DNA of 64,000 nt, taken from contig NZ_CP109450.1 of NCBI RefSeq assembly GCF_041438865.1, positions 868,001 to 932,000 of the forward strand. Direction: 5' to 3'. Shown piece by piece: positions 7,887 to 16,127 of the stretch. Numbering within the stretch: position 1 is the stretch's first letter; the number at the start of each line of letters is the position of its first letter. Under the pieces are notes generated by a model. The model made no database searches. It worked only from the letters and a program-made list of their open reading frames with translations, and was not told where the DNA came from. The DNA is from Streptomyces sp. NBC_01471 (GTDB taxonomy: Bacteria > Actinomycetota > Actinomycetes > Streptomycetales > Streptomycetaceae). Position numbers and translations under genes: made by a program.

Positions 7887-9968
7887 TCAGTCCGTGCCGT
7901 CGGGTGCGGCGCCGCCCGCCACCGGGACCGCCGTGCCGAGCGGGACCTGGGGGCCCGCGCTCTCGGACAGCCAGCGCCGCAGAACGCGGTGCACCTGTTC
8001 GGCGCCGATCAATTCCTGCCCCTCGTCCACCGGTGCCGACAGATCGAGCGGCGCCAGCAGGAAGGGCGCCGACTGTTCGCCGCCGAGGCCGCCGTGCGAG
8101 CCGATCTGCCCCTCGAAGGCGTGCACGGTGCCGGTCTCCGGGTCGTACATCGAATTGACCATGACATCGGCGACATGCGGGAACGCGTCCGTCCTCCGTA
8201 CAGCGTCGGCCGCACCGGGCCCGAAGCCCGCGAGCGGGCCCTCGCCGTCGGCCAGCCGGGCGACCGGCACCTCGGCTCCGTCCGGACCCAGCACCACCGA
8301 ACCGTGCTCCTCGCTCGCCAGGAGCAGGAACCCGATCCCCGGATGGTTGGCCAGGGTGGGCAGCAGCGCCGGGTTGCGGCGGTCCAGCTGCTCGCGCGTC
8401 ATCCGGCCGGGCACGTCGGGGAAGGAGATGAGCCCGAGGTTCCCGGAGGCCAGCACGACCGGGTCGGAGCCGGGGTCCGGCGGGGTCTCGTCGCCGGCCG
8501 GCACCGGCCGGTGCAGCACCACACGGACCGCGGCCCGTGCCTCCGAGCCGCTCCTCGTCCGCTGGGCCCGGCGCGGGACCGGCAGCCCGCAGCCCGCCCG
8601 CACCAGGTCCTTGAGCGTCAGTCCGTACGCGCCCTCGAAGGTCTGCCCGGGGCTCTGCCCGTGGTCCGAGAGCAGCACGATGCGGTACGGGCGCGGTGCG
8701 TGGTCCTCGGCCTTCGCGATCAGCGCCAGCGAACGGTCGAGCCGCGCCAGCACCTTGGCCGCGTCCCTGCTGTGCGGCCCGCTGTGGTGCGCCACCTCGT
8801 CGTACGCCACCAGGTCGGCATAGACCGCGGTCCGGCCGGCGAACATGTCGCCTATCACCGCGGACACCACCACGTCGCGCTCCACCACGGTCGCGAAGGC
8901 CCTGATGAACGGGTAGAGGCCACCGCGCTTGATCCGCGGCTCCTCCTGCCGGGCGCGGGCCCGCGTCGACTCACCGATCTCGCGGCCGACCTCCGCGAAG
9001 AACGAGATCGCGGTACGGACCGCGTTGGCCGGGTCGGAGAAGTACGCGAAGTAGCCGGCCCGGGAGCGGTGGTCGCGGTCCCGCCGTGCGGCGACCGAGA
9101 GCACCAGGGCCAGTTCGTCGGCGCCGCCGCTGAAGAGGTTGCCGCGGCTCGCGCCGTCCATGCCGAGCAGCCCGCCGTCGCCGGTGCGCGCGACCGCCCG
9201 GCGCTGGAGCTCGGCGGCGCTGGCCGGCCGGTTGCAGACCATCACGTCGCCGGTCTCCTTCTCGTACCAGCGGAAGGCGGGGATGTCGTGGTTGGAGCCG
9301 TGCAGGATGCCCAGCTGACTGGCGCCGGTCTGGCTGGACCAGTCGGTGCGCCAGGCGTCGAGCCGGTGGGTGGAGCCGATCCACCCGGCGACGGTGGGCA
9401 TCAGCCCGTCGTGGACCGCCCGCAGCAGCGCCGCGTGGCCCACCCCGTCGAGCTGGAGGAAGACCGTCCCGTGCGGACCGCCCCGCCCCGTGTCCTCGCC
9501 GCGTCTGCGCCGTCTGCGGGAGGCGAGCCGCGAGAGCCTGCGGCGGTACGCCTCGTCGTCGCGCACCGTGAGCGCGGTGGAGGTGGCGGAGGCGACGGCG
9601 GACATCACGGCGGCGACCACGACAGCCGTCTCGGGGTTGGACGTGCCGCGACCGTTCGGTATCAGGTCCAGGGCGACCAGCAGGAGCGAGCCGTTGAGGA
9701 AGAAGACCAGCAGGCCCAGGACAAGGGCGGGGACCAGCAGCAGCGCGCGCACCACCAGGGGCCAGACCAGCGCGCTGAGCAGGCCGAACGCGGCTGCGCC
9801 CCACCCGGCGGTGATCGCGACCGTGGTGGCGCTGTCGCCGTTGTCGGACTCCAGCTGGAAGTCCGGCAGGAGCCCGGCGAGCGCGAGCATGGTCAGGGTG
9901 GACACGGCCCACACCACGATCACCCGGAACAGAGCGCTGCCCGCCCTGCGCCATCGCCCTGCGGCCAC
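7887..9968 (-). CDS. holin-like membrane domain fused to type I phosphodiesterase/alkaline phosphatase
   Basis: 693 residues from the GTG at 9968 (GGAAGAGG site). The first ~150 residues contain about four hydrophobic helices resembling the holin/phage-shock family (VVWAVSTLTMLALAGLLP, WPLVVRALLLVPALVLGLLV and others). A basic linker RRLSRLASRRRRRRGED follows. The rest is an alkaline-phosphatase-fold phosphodiesterase: FLQLDGVGH supplies the first metal Asp, then SGADE and YDEVAHHSG, and LLSDHGQSPG near 410. The catalytic domain is probably anchored to the membrane. Its substrate is unknown; nucleotide pyrophosphatase and phosphonoacetate hydrolase relatives exist. It follows phospholipase C convergently and is the first of several phospholipid/phosphoester genes here. 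Confidence 0.85.
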   Translation of the reverse strand: MAAGRWRRAGSALFRVIVVWAVSTLTMLALAGLLPDFQLESDNGDSATTVAITAGWGAAAFGLLSALVWPLVVRALLLVPALVLGLLVFFLNGSLLLVALDLIPNGRGTSNPETAVVVAAVMSAVASATSTALTVRDDEAYRRRLSRLASRRRRRRGEDTGRGGPHGTVFLQLDGVGHAALLRAVHDGLMPTVAGWIGSTHRLDAWRTDWSSQTGASQLGILHGSNHDIPAFRWYEKETGDVMVCNRPASAAELQRRAVARTGDGGLLGMDGASRGNLFSGGADELALVLSVAARRDRDHRSRAGYFAYFSDPANAVRTAISFFAEVGREIGESTRARARQEEPRIKRGGLYPFIRAFATVVERDVVVSAVIGDMFAGRTAVYADLVAYDEVAHHSGPHSRDAAKVLARLDRSLALIAKAEDHAPRPYRIVLLSDHGQSPGQTFEGAYGLTLKDLVRAGCGLPVPRRAQRTRSGSEARAAVRVVLHRPVPAGDETPPDPGSDPVVLASGNLGLISFPDVPGRMTREQLDRRNPALLPTLANHPGIGFLLLASEEHGSVVLGPDGAEVPVARLADGEGPLAGFGPGAADAVRRTDAFPHVADVMVNSMYDPETGTVHAFEGQIGSHGGLGGEQSAPFLLAPLDLSAPVDEGQELIGAEQVHRVLRRWLSESAGPQVPLGTAVPVAGGAAPDGTD

Positions 9969-10095
9969 GCCTCTTCCACCTCACGTCCTGAGGGACCCCG
10001 GGTGGGCCCGGCGGCCAGCTTTTCACAGGACCGGACAGCACCCGGGCCACGGCCGCCGGGCGGCAGCAGCTCCGCCGGGTCCCTCGTGACACGGG

Positions 10096-10200
10096 TCACG
10101 GCGGGGACGAGTACCCGCAGGAGTGGCAGATCTTCCAGCCGTCCTGCGTGACGGCGAGGACACCTCCGCAGCGCGGACACTGCTCCGAGTACAGGGTCAC
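10096..10200 (-). CDS. 34-aa zinc-ribbon protein
   Basis: A short gene read by eye. GTG at 10200 with an ideal GGGAGGAGG ribosome site six bases upstream, ending TGA at 10096. The product has two Cys-x2-Cys knuckles (CPRCGG at 8-13 and CHSCGY at 25-30) separated by 13 residues, the spacing of a treble-clef/rubredoxin-like zinc ribbon. No other domain fits in 34 residues. It lies 127 bp upstream of, and in the same direction as, the holin-phosphodiesterase gene and 148 bp from the divergent metallo-hydrolase. Function unknown; such mini zinc ribbons may bind RNA polymerase, ribosomes or a partner enzyme. Confidence 0.75.
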   Translation of the reverse strand: MTLYSEQCPRCGGVLAVTQDGWKICHSCGYSSPP

Positions 10201-10348
10201 GGAGCCTCCTCCCGTTTCGCCTGATCGCTACCCCGCCGTGGACCGGGACAGACGTGACACGCTGTCCGGGCAGCGGGCCGCATAGAGTCGCGTGGAGTCC
10301 GGCGCGACGAGACGCGGCCAGAAGCGACCAGACGTGAGGAGGCGGCAG

Positions 10349-11119
10349 GTGCCGGTCGATGTGACCTGGTGGGGACATGCCACGTGTACGGTCGAGGACT
10401 CCGGGGTCCGGGTGCTGACCGACCCGCTGTTCACCCGCAGACTGGCCCACCTCAGGCGCCGCCGCGGCGCGGTGCCGCCGCCCCGCGCGGCAGCCGCCCG
10501 GGCCGTCCTCGTCTCGCATCTGCACGCCGACCATCTGCATCTGCCGTCGCTGGCCCGCCTCGCGCCGGGCACCACGCTGATCGTGCCGCGCGGCGCGGTC
10601 CGCGCCGTGCCGGGGCTGCGGCGGCTCGGCCTGGCCATCACCGAGGTCCGGGCGGGCGACGAGGTACGGGTCGCGGATCTGGTCGTCCGCGTGGTGCCCG
10701 CACGCCACGACGGCCGCCGGATGCCCTTCGGCCCGCAGCGCGCGCCCGCGCTCGGCTTCGTGGTCAGCGGTGAGGCGCGGACCTACTTCGCCGGGGACAC
10801 CGGCCTGTTCGACGCCATGGCCGAGTCCGTGGGCGAGATCGATGTGGCGCTGCTCCCGGTCGGCGGCTGGGGCCCCTTCCTCGGGCAGGAGCATCTGGAC
10901 GCCCGGCGGGCCGCCGAGGCGCTGACCGTCCTGCGGCCACGCTCCGCCGTCCCCGTGCACTACGGCACGTTCTGGCCGGTCGGGATGGACGGTGTGCGCC
11001 CGCACGAATTCCACACGCCGGGCGACGAGTTCGTACGGCAGGCGGCGCTGCTGGCGCCCGAGGTCTCGGTGTACCGGCTCGCACACGGTGAACTGGTGCG
11101 GCCGGAGGTGGCCGGGTGA
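10349..11119 (+). CDS. MBL-fold metallo-hydrolase, UlaG-like
   Basis: 256 residues from the GTG at 10349, preceded by GAGGAGG. It has the beta-lactamase-fold start VDVTWWGHATCTVE, the metal motif SHLHADHLH, the second-sphere FAGDTGLFD and the C-terminal PVHYGTFWPV. These define the L-ascorbate lactonase/NAPE-PLD-like branch that hydrolyses lactone or phosphodiester bonds; the substrate is not predictable. The stop overlaps the DedA start by 4 nt (GTGA), so both are co-translated. Confidence 0.88.
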   Translation: MPVDVTWWGHATCTVEDSGVRVLTDPLFTRRLAHLRRRRGAVPPPRAAAARAVLVSHLHADHLHLPSLARLAPGTTLIVPRGAVRAVPGLRRLGLAITEVRAGDEVRVADLVVRVVPARHDGRRMPFGPQRAPALGFVVSGEARTYFAGDTGLFDAMAESVGEIDVALLPVGGWGPFLGQEHLDARRAAEALTVLRPRSAVPVHYGTFWPVGMDGVRPHEFHTPGDEFVRQAALLAPEVSVYRLAHGELVRPEVAG

Positions 11120-11748
11120 TACATGAACTGGTGAGCCAGGTGCCCCCGGAGTCGACCCAGCAGGCCGTCGGGTATCCGTCGCTCTTCCTGCTGGTGACCC
11201 TGGGATCCCTGGTGCCGGTGGTGCCCACGGGCGCGCTGGTGAGTTCAGCGGCCGTGGTCGCCTTCCACCAGACCGATCCGCTGGCGCTGCTCTTCGTGTT
11301 CGCCGTGGCCTCCTGCGCCGCTTTCCTCGGAGACATCGCGCTGTACTGGCTCGGGCGGCGCGGCGTGCGCTCCAGGAAGGGCTCACGCTGGCTGGAGGCG
11401 CTGCGCAGGCGGGCGCCGCAGGCGCGGCTGGCCAACGCGCAGGAGCAGCTCGACCAGCACAGCAAGTCGGTGCTCGTGCTCTCCCGGCTGGTCCCGGCCG
11501 GGAGGATTCCGGTGATGCTGGCCTGTCTGCTCGGTGAGATGCCGCTGCGCAGGTTCGCCCGCGGCGACATCCCGGCCTGTCTCGCCTGGGCCGCCGCGTA
11601 CCAGCTCATCGGCATACTCGGCGGGTCGCTCTTCGACGAGCCCTGGAAGGGCGTGGTCGTCGCGGTCGCACTCACCCTGCTGGTGAGCGGGGCGCCCGCC
11701 GCGTGGCGCAGGCTCAGGACGCGCAGCGGATCGCCCGCGCCCCGCTGA
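11116..11748 (+). CDS. DedA-family membrane protein
   Basis: 210 residues from the GTG at 11116, overlapping the previous stop. It is a hydrophobic protein with four to five membrane helices and the DedA/VTT signature region (EFLGDI-like AFLGDIALYWLG; SRLVPAGRIPVMLACLLGEM with the conserved R and G/P pattern). Family members move phospholipids across the membrane or support undecaprenyl-phosphate recycling and cationic peptide resistance. Here it is coupled to a metallo-hydrolase of possible phosphodiesterase type. Closest use of the pair is unknown. Confidence 0.88.
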   Translation: MIHELVSQVPPESTQQAVGYPSLFLLVTLGSLVPVVPTGALVSSAAVVAFHQTDPLALLFVFAVASCAAFLGDIALYWLGRRGVRSRKGSRWLEALRRRAPQARLANAQEQLDQHSKSVLVLSRLVPAGRIPVMLACLLGEMPLRRFARGDIPACLAWAAAYQLIGILGGSLFDEPWKGVVVAVALTLLVSGAPAAWRRLRTRSGSPAPR

Positions 11749-11880
11749 GCCCTTCCCCGGCCCGCCAACTGCCCTTCCGCCGGACCCTGTTCGCACTACC
11801 CCTCTCCTACCCGTAGTACTTGGGAGTGACGCGCGAGGTTCGCTCCCCGGCGGGACGCCCAACACCCGGTGTGATCCATA

Positions 11881-11897
11881 ACTTCGGTACCGGAAGT
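11881..11897. promoter_or_regulatory. near-palindrome upstream of secreted hydrolase gene
   Basis: ACTTCGGTACCGGAAGT is an inverted repeat (arms ACTTC/GAAGT) around a GGTACC core, one base off perfect symmetry. It lies 33 bp before the ATG at 11930 and just after an AT-rich stretch (ATCCATAACTTC). It is a possible operator for the four-gene operon 11930-16027. No regulator is assigned. Confidence 0.35.
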
Positions 11898-11929
11898 ACG
11901 CAGAGCCATCCGGTACGGAAGGACCACCC

Positions 11930-12898
11930 ATGGCGTCCCGCCCGCACAGCAGCCGACTGCGCCGCGCCCTGCTCACCGCACTCGTCACCGCTTCGGTGGC
12001 CGTGCCGGTGTCGGGTGCGGCCCGCCCGGCGGCCGTCCCCGCACCCGCGCCGACGGCCCTCGCCCCGCTGCGGACCGTGGCCCCGGCGGCCCTGGCCGTG
12101 CGGTATGCCACGACGCGCTCCGACATCAGGGCGGCGGGACGGGAGGCCCTGGCCAACGGCGACCCCGGGCGGTCCCGTTCGCTGCGCGCCATGGCCCGGC
12201 CGGGGCGCAGCTTCCTCTCCTTCGACGGGCGCGCCGGCGGCCACACCGCCGAGGTCTTCGGCGATCTGTCGCGGGCCCGGCGGATCGCCGTACTGGTCCC
12301 GGGGTCGGACACCGGCCTCGACGAGTACGGACGTCTGCTGGCCGGTGCGACGGCGCTCCGGCGGCAGTTGGGCGACGGGGCCGCCGTCGTGGCCTGGCTC
12401 GGGTACGCGGCACCCGCCACGGTGAGCACCGATGTGCTGACCACCGGCCGCGCGGACGACGCGGCCCCCGTACTGCGCCACTTCGTAAGGGAGTTGGGCC
12501 GGGCCGCGCCGGCCGCCCGGATCTCGCTGCTCTGCCACTCCTACGGTTCGGTGGTCTGCGGGCGGGCCGCCGCCGGTCTGGATGTCGCCGGCATCGTGCT
12601 GTACGGCAGCCCCGGCGCGGGGCGCGGGAGCGCCGCCGCCCTGCGCACCCGGGCCACCGTCTGGGCCGCCCGGGGCCGCCACGACTGGATCGCCGACGTG
12701 CCCCACGTACGGATCCCGCTGCCGTTCGTCACCGTCGGTCTCGGCGCCGATCCGGTCGCGGCCGGCTTCGGCGCCCGGGTCTTCGACGCGGGCGACGGCG
12801 GCCACAGCGACTATCTGAAGCCCGGTTCACTGTCGCTGGCGAACCTCGCCCGGATCGTCTCCGGACAGGTCCCTTCCGGGGAGGTCCGCCATGCGTGA
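11930..12898 (+). CDS. secreted alpha/beta hydrolase (DUF1023-like)
   Basis: 322 residues from the ATG at 11930 (GGAAGGA site). A twin-basic start plus hydrophobic stretch (LLTALVTASVAVPVSGA) makes a Sec signal, cleaved around residue 31. The catalytic domain has the nucleophile elbow LCHSYGSVV (Ser near 205), a possible acid Asp in RHDWIADV, and the terminal His in GDGGHSDYL. This is the actinobacterial extracellular esterase/lipase-like DUF1023 group; substrate unknown. The final 8 bp overlap the acyltransferase start, and the operon continues with a two-component system, hinting at a cell-envelope role. Confidence 0.87.
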   Translation: MASRPHSSRLRRALLTALVTASVAVPVSGAARPAAVPAPAPTALAPLRTVAPAALAVRYATTRSDIRAAGREALANGDPGRSRSLRAMARPGRSFLSFDGRAGGHTAEVFGDLSRARRIAVLVPGSDTGLDEYGRLLAGATALRRQLGDGAAVVAWLGYAAPATVSTDVLTTGRADDAAPVLRHFVRELGRAAPAARISLLCHSYGSVVCGRAAAGLDVAGIVLYGSPGAGRGSAAALRTRATVWAARGRHDWIADVPHVRIPLPFVTVGLGADPVAAGFGARVFDAGDGGHSDYLKPGSLSLANLARIVSGQVPSGEVRHA

Positions 12899-14066
12899 CC
12901 TCGTCCGGCGGATCGAGTCCGCGACCCCGCCCGGCCGCGACCGGGCCGTCGACGCGCTGCGTGCCCTCGCGATCCTCGGTGTGGTGCTCGGCCACTGGCT
13001 GGTGACCGCACTGGTCACCGACAGCGGCACGGTGCACGGCGCGAGCCCGCTTCAGCACATGCCCCGGCTCGCGCCGGCCTCGTGGCTGTTGCAGACCCTG
13101 GCGGTCTTCTTCCTGGTGGGCGGTCAGGTGGGCGCGGCGGGTTACGCGGCGGCCCGTGGCCGGGGTGTCACGTACCGGCAGTGGCTCGGGGCCAGGCTGG
13201 TGCGGCTGAGCCGGCCGGTGACCGCCCTGCTGATGGTGTGGGCCGTGGCGGCTGCGGTGATGCTCGTGGCGGGCGTCGGGACGGCGACCGTGTACACGCT
13301 GCTCAAGCTGGTGCTGTCCCCGCTCTGGTTCCTGCTGGTCTTCGCGGGACTCACCGCGGCGACCCCGCTGGTCACCGGAGTGCACCCGCTGTGGCCGATC
13401 GCCGTCGTGCTGCATGTCGACCTGATCCGCTTCGGTCTGGGCGGGCCGTCCTGGCTCGGCTGGATCAATGTGGCGGCGGGCTGGCTCGTTCCGTACTGCC
13501 TGGGCGCGGCCTGGGCGCGCGGCGGACTCAGGGACCGCCGGACGGCCTGGACTCTGCTGCTGGGCGGCGCCGCGGCCACCGCGGGGCTCGTCCTGTGGGC
13601 CGGTTACCCGGCGTCCATGGTCGGAGTGCCGGGCTCCCGGACATCCAACATCGATCCGCCCACCCTCGCTGCCGTCACCTTCGGTCTCGCCCAGTGCGGA
13701 GCCGCTCTGCTGCTGCTCGGCCCGCTGCGCCGGATACCGGCACGCCCTGCCGCCCGGGCCGCCGTCGCACTGGTCAATCTCTCCGCGATGACCGCCTTCC
13801 TCTGGCACCAGACTGCGATGATGGCCGTCACCGCCGTCGGTATGCTCACCGGCCGGGCGCTGCCTGGCCTGCACACCGTCCCGGACGGCTGGGGCTGGGT
13901 GCTCGCCCGGCTGGCCTGGCTGCCGGTGTTCGCCGCGGCGCTGCTGGTGTGCTGGGCGGCGTTCCACACGTACGAGCAGGGGCGGCGCGGACGACGCGGA
14001 CACAGCACAGTCGTACGGACCGGGGTGCTCGCCCCGCAGGGGGAGACACATCATGACCATGCCTGA
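12891..14066 (+). CDS. acyltransferase-3 family membrane protein
   Basis: 391 residues, ATG at 12891 inside the previous gene, GGAGG site. About ten membrane helices and the family start RAVDALRALAILGVVLGHW, in which the Arg and His (about 11 residues apart) form the active site. Such enzymes O-acetylate or O-succinylate polysaccharides, lipids or antibiotics at the membrane. Overlap with the secreted hydrolase upstream suggests opposite modifying and demodifying steps on the same envelope substrate, which is inference. It ends inside the start of the kinase gene (14 bp overlap). Confidence 0.9.
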   Translation: MRDLVRRIESATPPGRDRAVDALRALAILGVVLGHWLVTALVTDSGTVHGASPLQHMPRLAPASWLLQTLAVFFLVGGQVGAAGYAAARGRGVTYRQWLGARLVRLSRPVTALLMVWAVAAAVMLVAGVGTATVYTLLKLVLSPLWFLLVFAGLTAATPLVTGVHPLWPIAVVLHVDLIRFGLGGPSWLGWINVAAGWLVPYCLGAAWARGGLRDRRTAWTLLLGGAAATAGLVLWAGYPASMVGVPGSRTSNIDPPTLAAVTFGLAQCGAALLLLGPLRRIPARPAARAAVALVNLSAMTAFLWHQTAMMAVTAVGMLTGRALPGLHTVPDGWGWVLARLAWLPVFAAALLVCWAAFHTYEQGRRGRRGHSTVVRTGVLAPQGETHHDHA

Positions 14067-15362
14067 GGTGGCACGGGGAGAGCGGTGGCAGGAGCGGGGG
14101 CGGGCCGCTGTGCGCCGGGCGCCGCGCACCCTGCTGCACGATCTGCTGGAGCCCGCCGACACCCGGCCGGCCATGGGGCAGCCCGGATACTCTTCCTGGC
14201 GGCCGGTGTTCGTGGTCCTGGTGGTCCTCTGCGCGGCTCTGCTCGCCCCGATGCAGGCGAACAGTCTCGCGCCGGCCGGCGGCGGCAGCATCCCCGTCCT
14301 CACGGTGCTGCTCGGTATCGCCGAGGGCGGCGCGCTCGTCGCCGGGTTGTTCCGCCCCGTGGCTGCCTGTGGGCATCGACGGTCCTGCTGGCGGCCACCG
14401 CGGTCTGCACCGGGCAGGAGATCGGCCCCGACGTGCCCTACCCGCGGACCGTCCCCGGGATGTTCCTGACCGGCGGGACGCTGTTCCTGCTGGCGTTGCG
14501 GGTCCGGCCCCGGCGGGCGGGCGGGGCGCTGGCGGTGACCCTGCTCACCGGCGTGGCCTGCACCGTTTTCACCGCCCGACCGCACACCTACGATCTCGAC
14601 CGCGCGGCCCCCGCCCTGATCGCCGTCGTGGTCGTCGCCTCTTCGCTGCGCGGCCTGCGGAAGGCCCGCAGGGAGACCGACGCCCAGGCGGAACTGACGG
14701 CCGAGGAGCGGGCGTTGCGCACACTCCTGGAGGAACGCAACCGGATCGCCCGCGAACTCCACGACGTCGTGGCGCACCACATGTCGGTCATCTCCATCCA
14801 GGCCCAGGTCGCCCCGCATCTGGTCGACGATCCGTCGGACGAGCTGCGGGAGAACCTCGCGGGCATCCGCGAGAACGCGGTCACCGCGCTCACCGAACTG
14901 CGGCGGGTCCTGGGGGTGCTGCGCCAGGACGACGCGTCGGCCGACGGCCTCCGGCACGCGCCGCAGCCCACCCTGGACCAACTGGACGCCCTGCTGGGCC
15001 GGGTGCGTACGGCAGGACTGACCGTCACGGCCGGGACCACCGGACGGTCCCGGCCGCTGCCGCCCGGCGTCGGGCTGACGGCGTTCCGTATCGTGCAGGA
15101 AGCGCTCAGCAATGTGCTGCGCCATGCGCCCGGAGCGGAGGTACAGGTGGAGATCGCGTACCGGTCGTCCGCTGTCGGCGTACGGGTCACCAACACCGCA
15201 CCGGCCGGACCGCCCGCACCCGCGACCGCATCCGGCGCCGGCCACGGGCTGCTGGGCATGCGGGAGCGCGCCGTCATGCTGGGCGGCGACCTCGCCGACG
15301 GTCCGACCCCCGGCGGCGGGTACGAGGTGGCGGCGATACTTCCCCTGGAGGGGCCCTCATGA
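14053..15362 (+). pseudogene. NarL-type sensor histidine kinase with apparent 1-bp frameshift
   Basis: The gene starts at ATG 14053 (GGGGGAG seven bases upstream) in one frame and continues in another. Frame one gives two sensible helices (PVFVVLVVLCAALLAP; LLGIAEGGALVAGLFRPVAA) up to about 14367. It then turns into Arg/Pro-rich nonsense and stops at 14469. From 14370 the next frame gives WASTVLLAATAV and a complete kinase: the HisKA_3 H-box ARELHDVVAHHMSV, then VQEALSNVLRHAPG and GHGLLGMRERA. Reading TGG-TGG where the sequence has TG-TGG restores one 436-residue protein, so a single G is missing near 14368-14372. It is either a real inactivating mutation or a base-call error. The regulator at 15359 overlaps its stop (ATGA). 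Confidence 0.85.
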
Positions 15363-16027
15363 CCATCCGGGTGCTGATCGTGGACGACCAGATGATGGTC
15401 CGGCAGGGCTTCACGGTCCTGCTCAACGCGGAGCCGGACATCGAGGTCGTCGGCCAGGCCGTCGACGGGCTCGACGCCGTCGCCCGGGTCGCCGAACTCG
15501 CCCCGGATGTCGTCCTGATGGACATCCGGATGCCCGGACTCGGCGGCATCGAGGCCACCCGGCGGATCACCGGGCCGGCCGGCGCGGCCGTGCGGGTCCT
15601 GGTGCTGACGACCTTCGATCTCGACGAGTACGTGTACGAGGCGCTCCGCGCGGGCGCTGCGGGCTTCCTCCTGAAGGACGCGTCGGCGGACGAACTCGCC
15701 CGTGCCGTAAGGGTGGTGGCGGCCGGTGACGCGCTGCTCGCGCCGAACATCACCAAACGCCTCATCGCCGAGTTCTCCCGGGTGACCAACTCCCCCCGTA
15801 CCGCGCCGAAGGGCCGGGCCGGCGACCTGACCGAGCGCGAGACCGAGGTTCTCTCCCTCATCGCCCAGGGGCTGTCCAACGCGGAGATCGCCGGACAGCT
15901 GGTGGTGGCGGAGCAGACCGTGAAGACCCACGTGAGCCGGATCCTGGTCAAGCTGGGCCTGCGCGACCGGACCCAGGCCGCGGTCTTCGCCTACGAGACG
16001 GGTCTGGTCCGCCCGGCCGGATACTGA
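15359..16027 (+). CDS. NarL/FixJ-family response regulator
   Basis: 222 residues, ATG overlapping the kinase stop by 4 nt. Receiver domain: VDDQMMVR, Asp54-region VLMDIRMPGLGG, TTFDLDEYV, FLLKDAS. LuxR-type HTH at the C-terminus: LTERETEVLSLIAQGLSNAEIAG, TVKTHVSRILVKLGLRDR. It is the partner of the HisKA_3 kinase just upstream and should activate or repress genes from the nucleoid. If the kinase frameshift is real, this regulator would depend on other phosphodonors. Likely targets include its own operon with the hydrolase and acyltransferase. Confidence 0.94.
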   Translation: MTIRVLIVDDQMMVRQGFTVLLNAEPDIEVVGQAVDGLDAVARVAELAPDVVLMDIRMPGLGGIEATRRITGPAGAAVRVLVLTTFDLDEYVYEALRAGAAGFLLKDASADELARAVRVVAAGDALLAPNITKRLIAEFSRVTNSPRTAPKGRAGDLTERETEVLSLIAQGLSNAEIAGQLVVAEQTVKTHVSRILVKLGLRDRTQAAVFAYETGLVRPAGY

Positions 16028-16036
16028 AGGGCCGCA

Positions 16037-16127
16037 CGGCCGGGACGCACCTGACCGGTCGGTCGGCCGGGACACACCTGACCGGTCGGTCGGCCCGGAC
16101 GCACGTGACCGGTCAGTCGGCCGGGAC
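16037..16127. repeat. 27-bp tandem repeat, three copies plus a partial
   Basis: Unit GCACCTGACCGGTCGGTCGG(CCGGGAC) at 16047-16073, 16074-16100 and 16101-16127, one to three mismatches each, preceded by a partial copy. On the minus strand the copy at 16101-16127 holds the last codons and the stop of the hydrolase gene (TGA at 16113-16115). The corresponding codon in the other two copies is CGA, so those are in frame but read through. Confidence 0.85.

Noticed and set aside
12729..15245. 838-codon open frame on the minus strand opposite the acyltransferase and kinase genes
   Set aside because: Arg/Gly/Pro-rich shadow of real genes caused by high GC; no family, no ribosome site, opposite strand fully explained.
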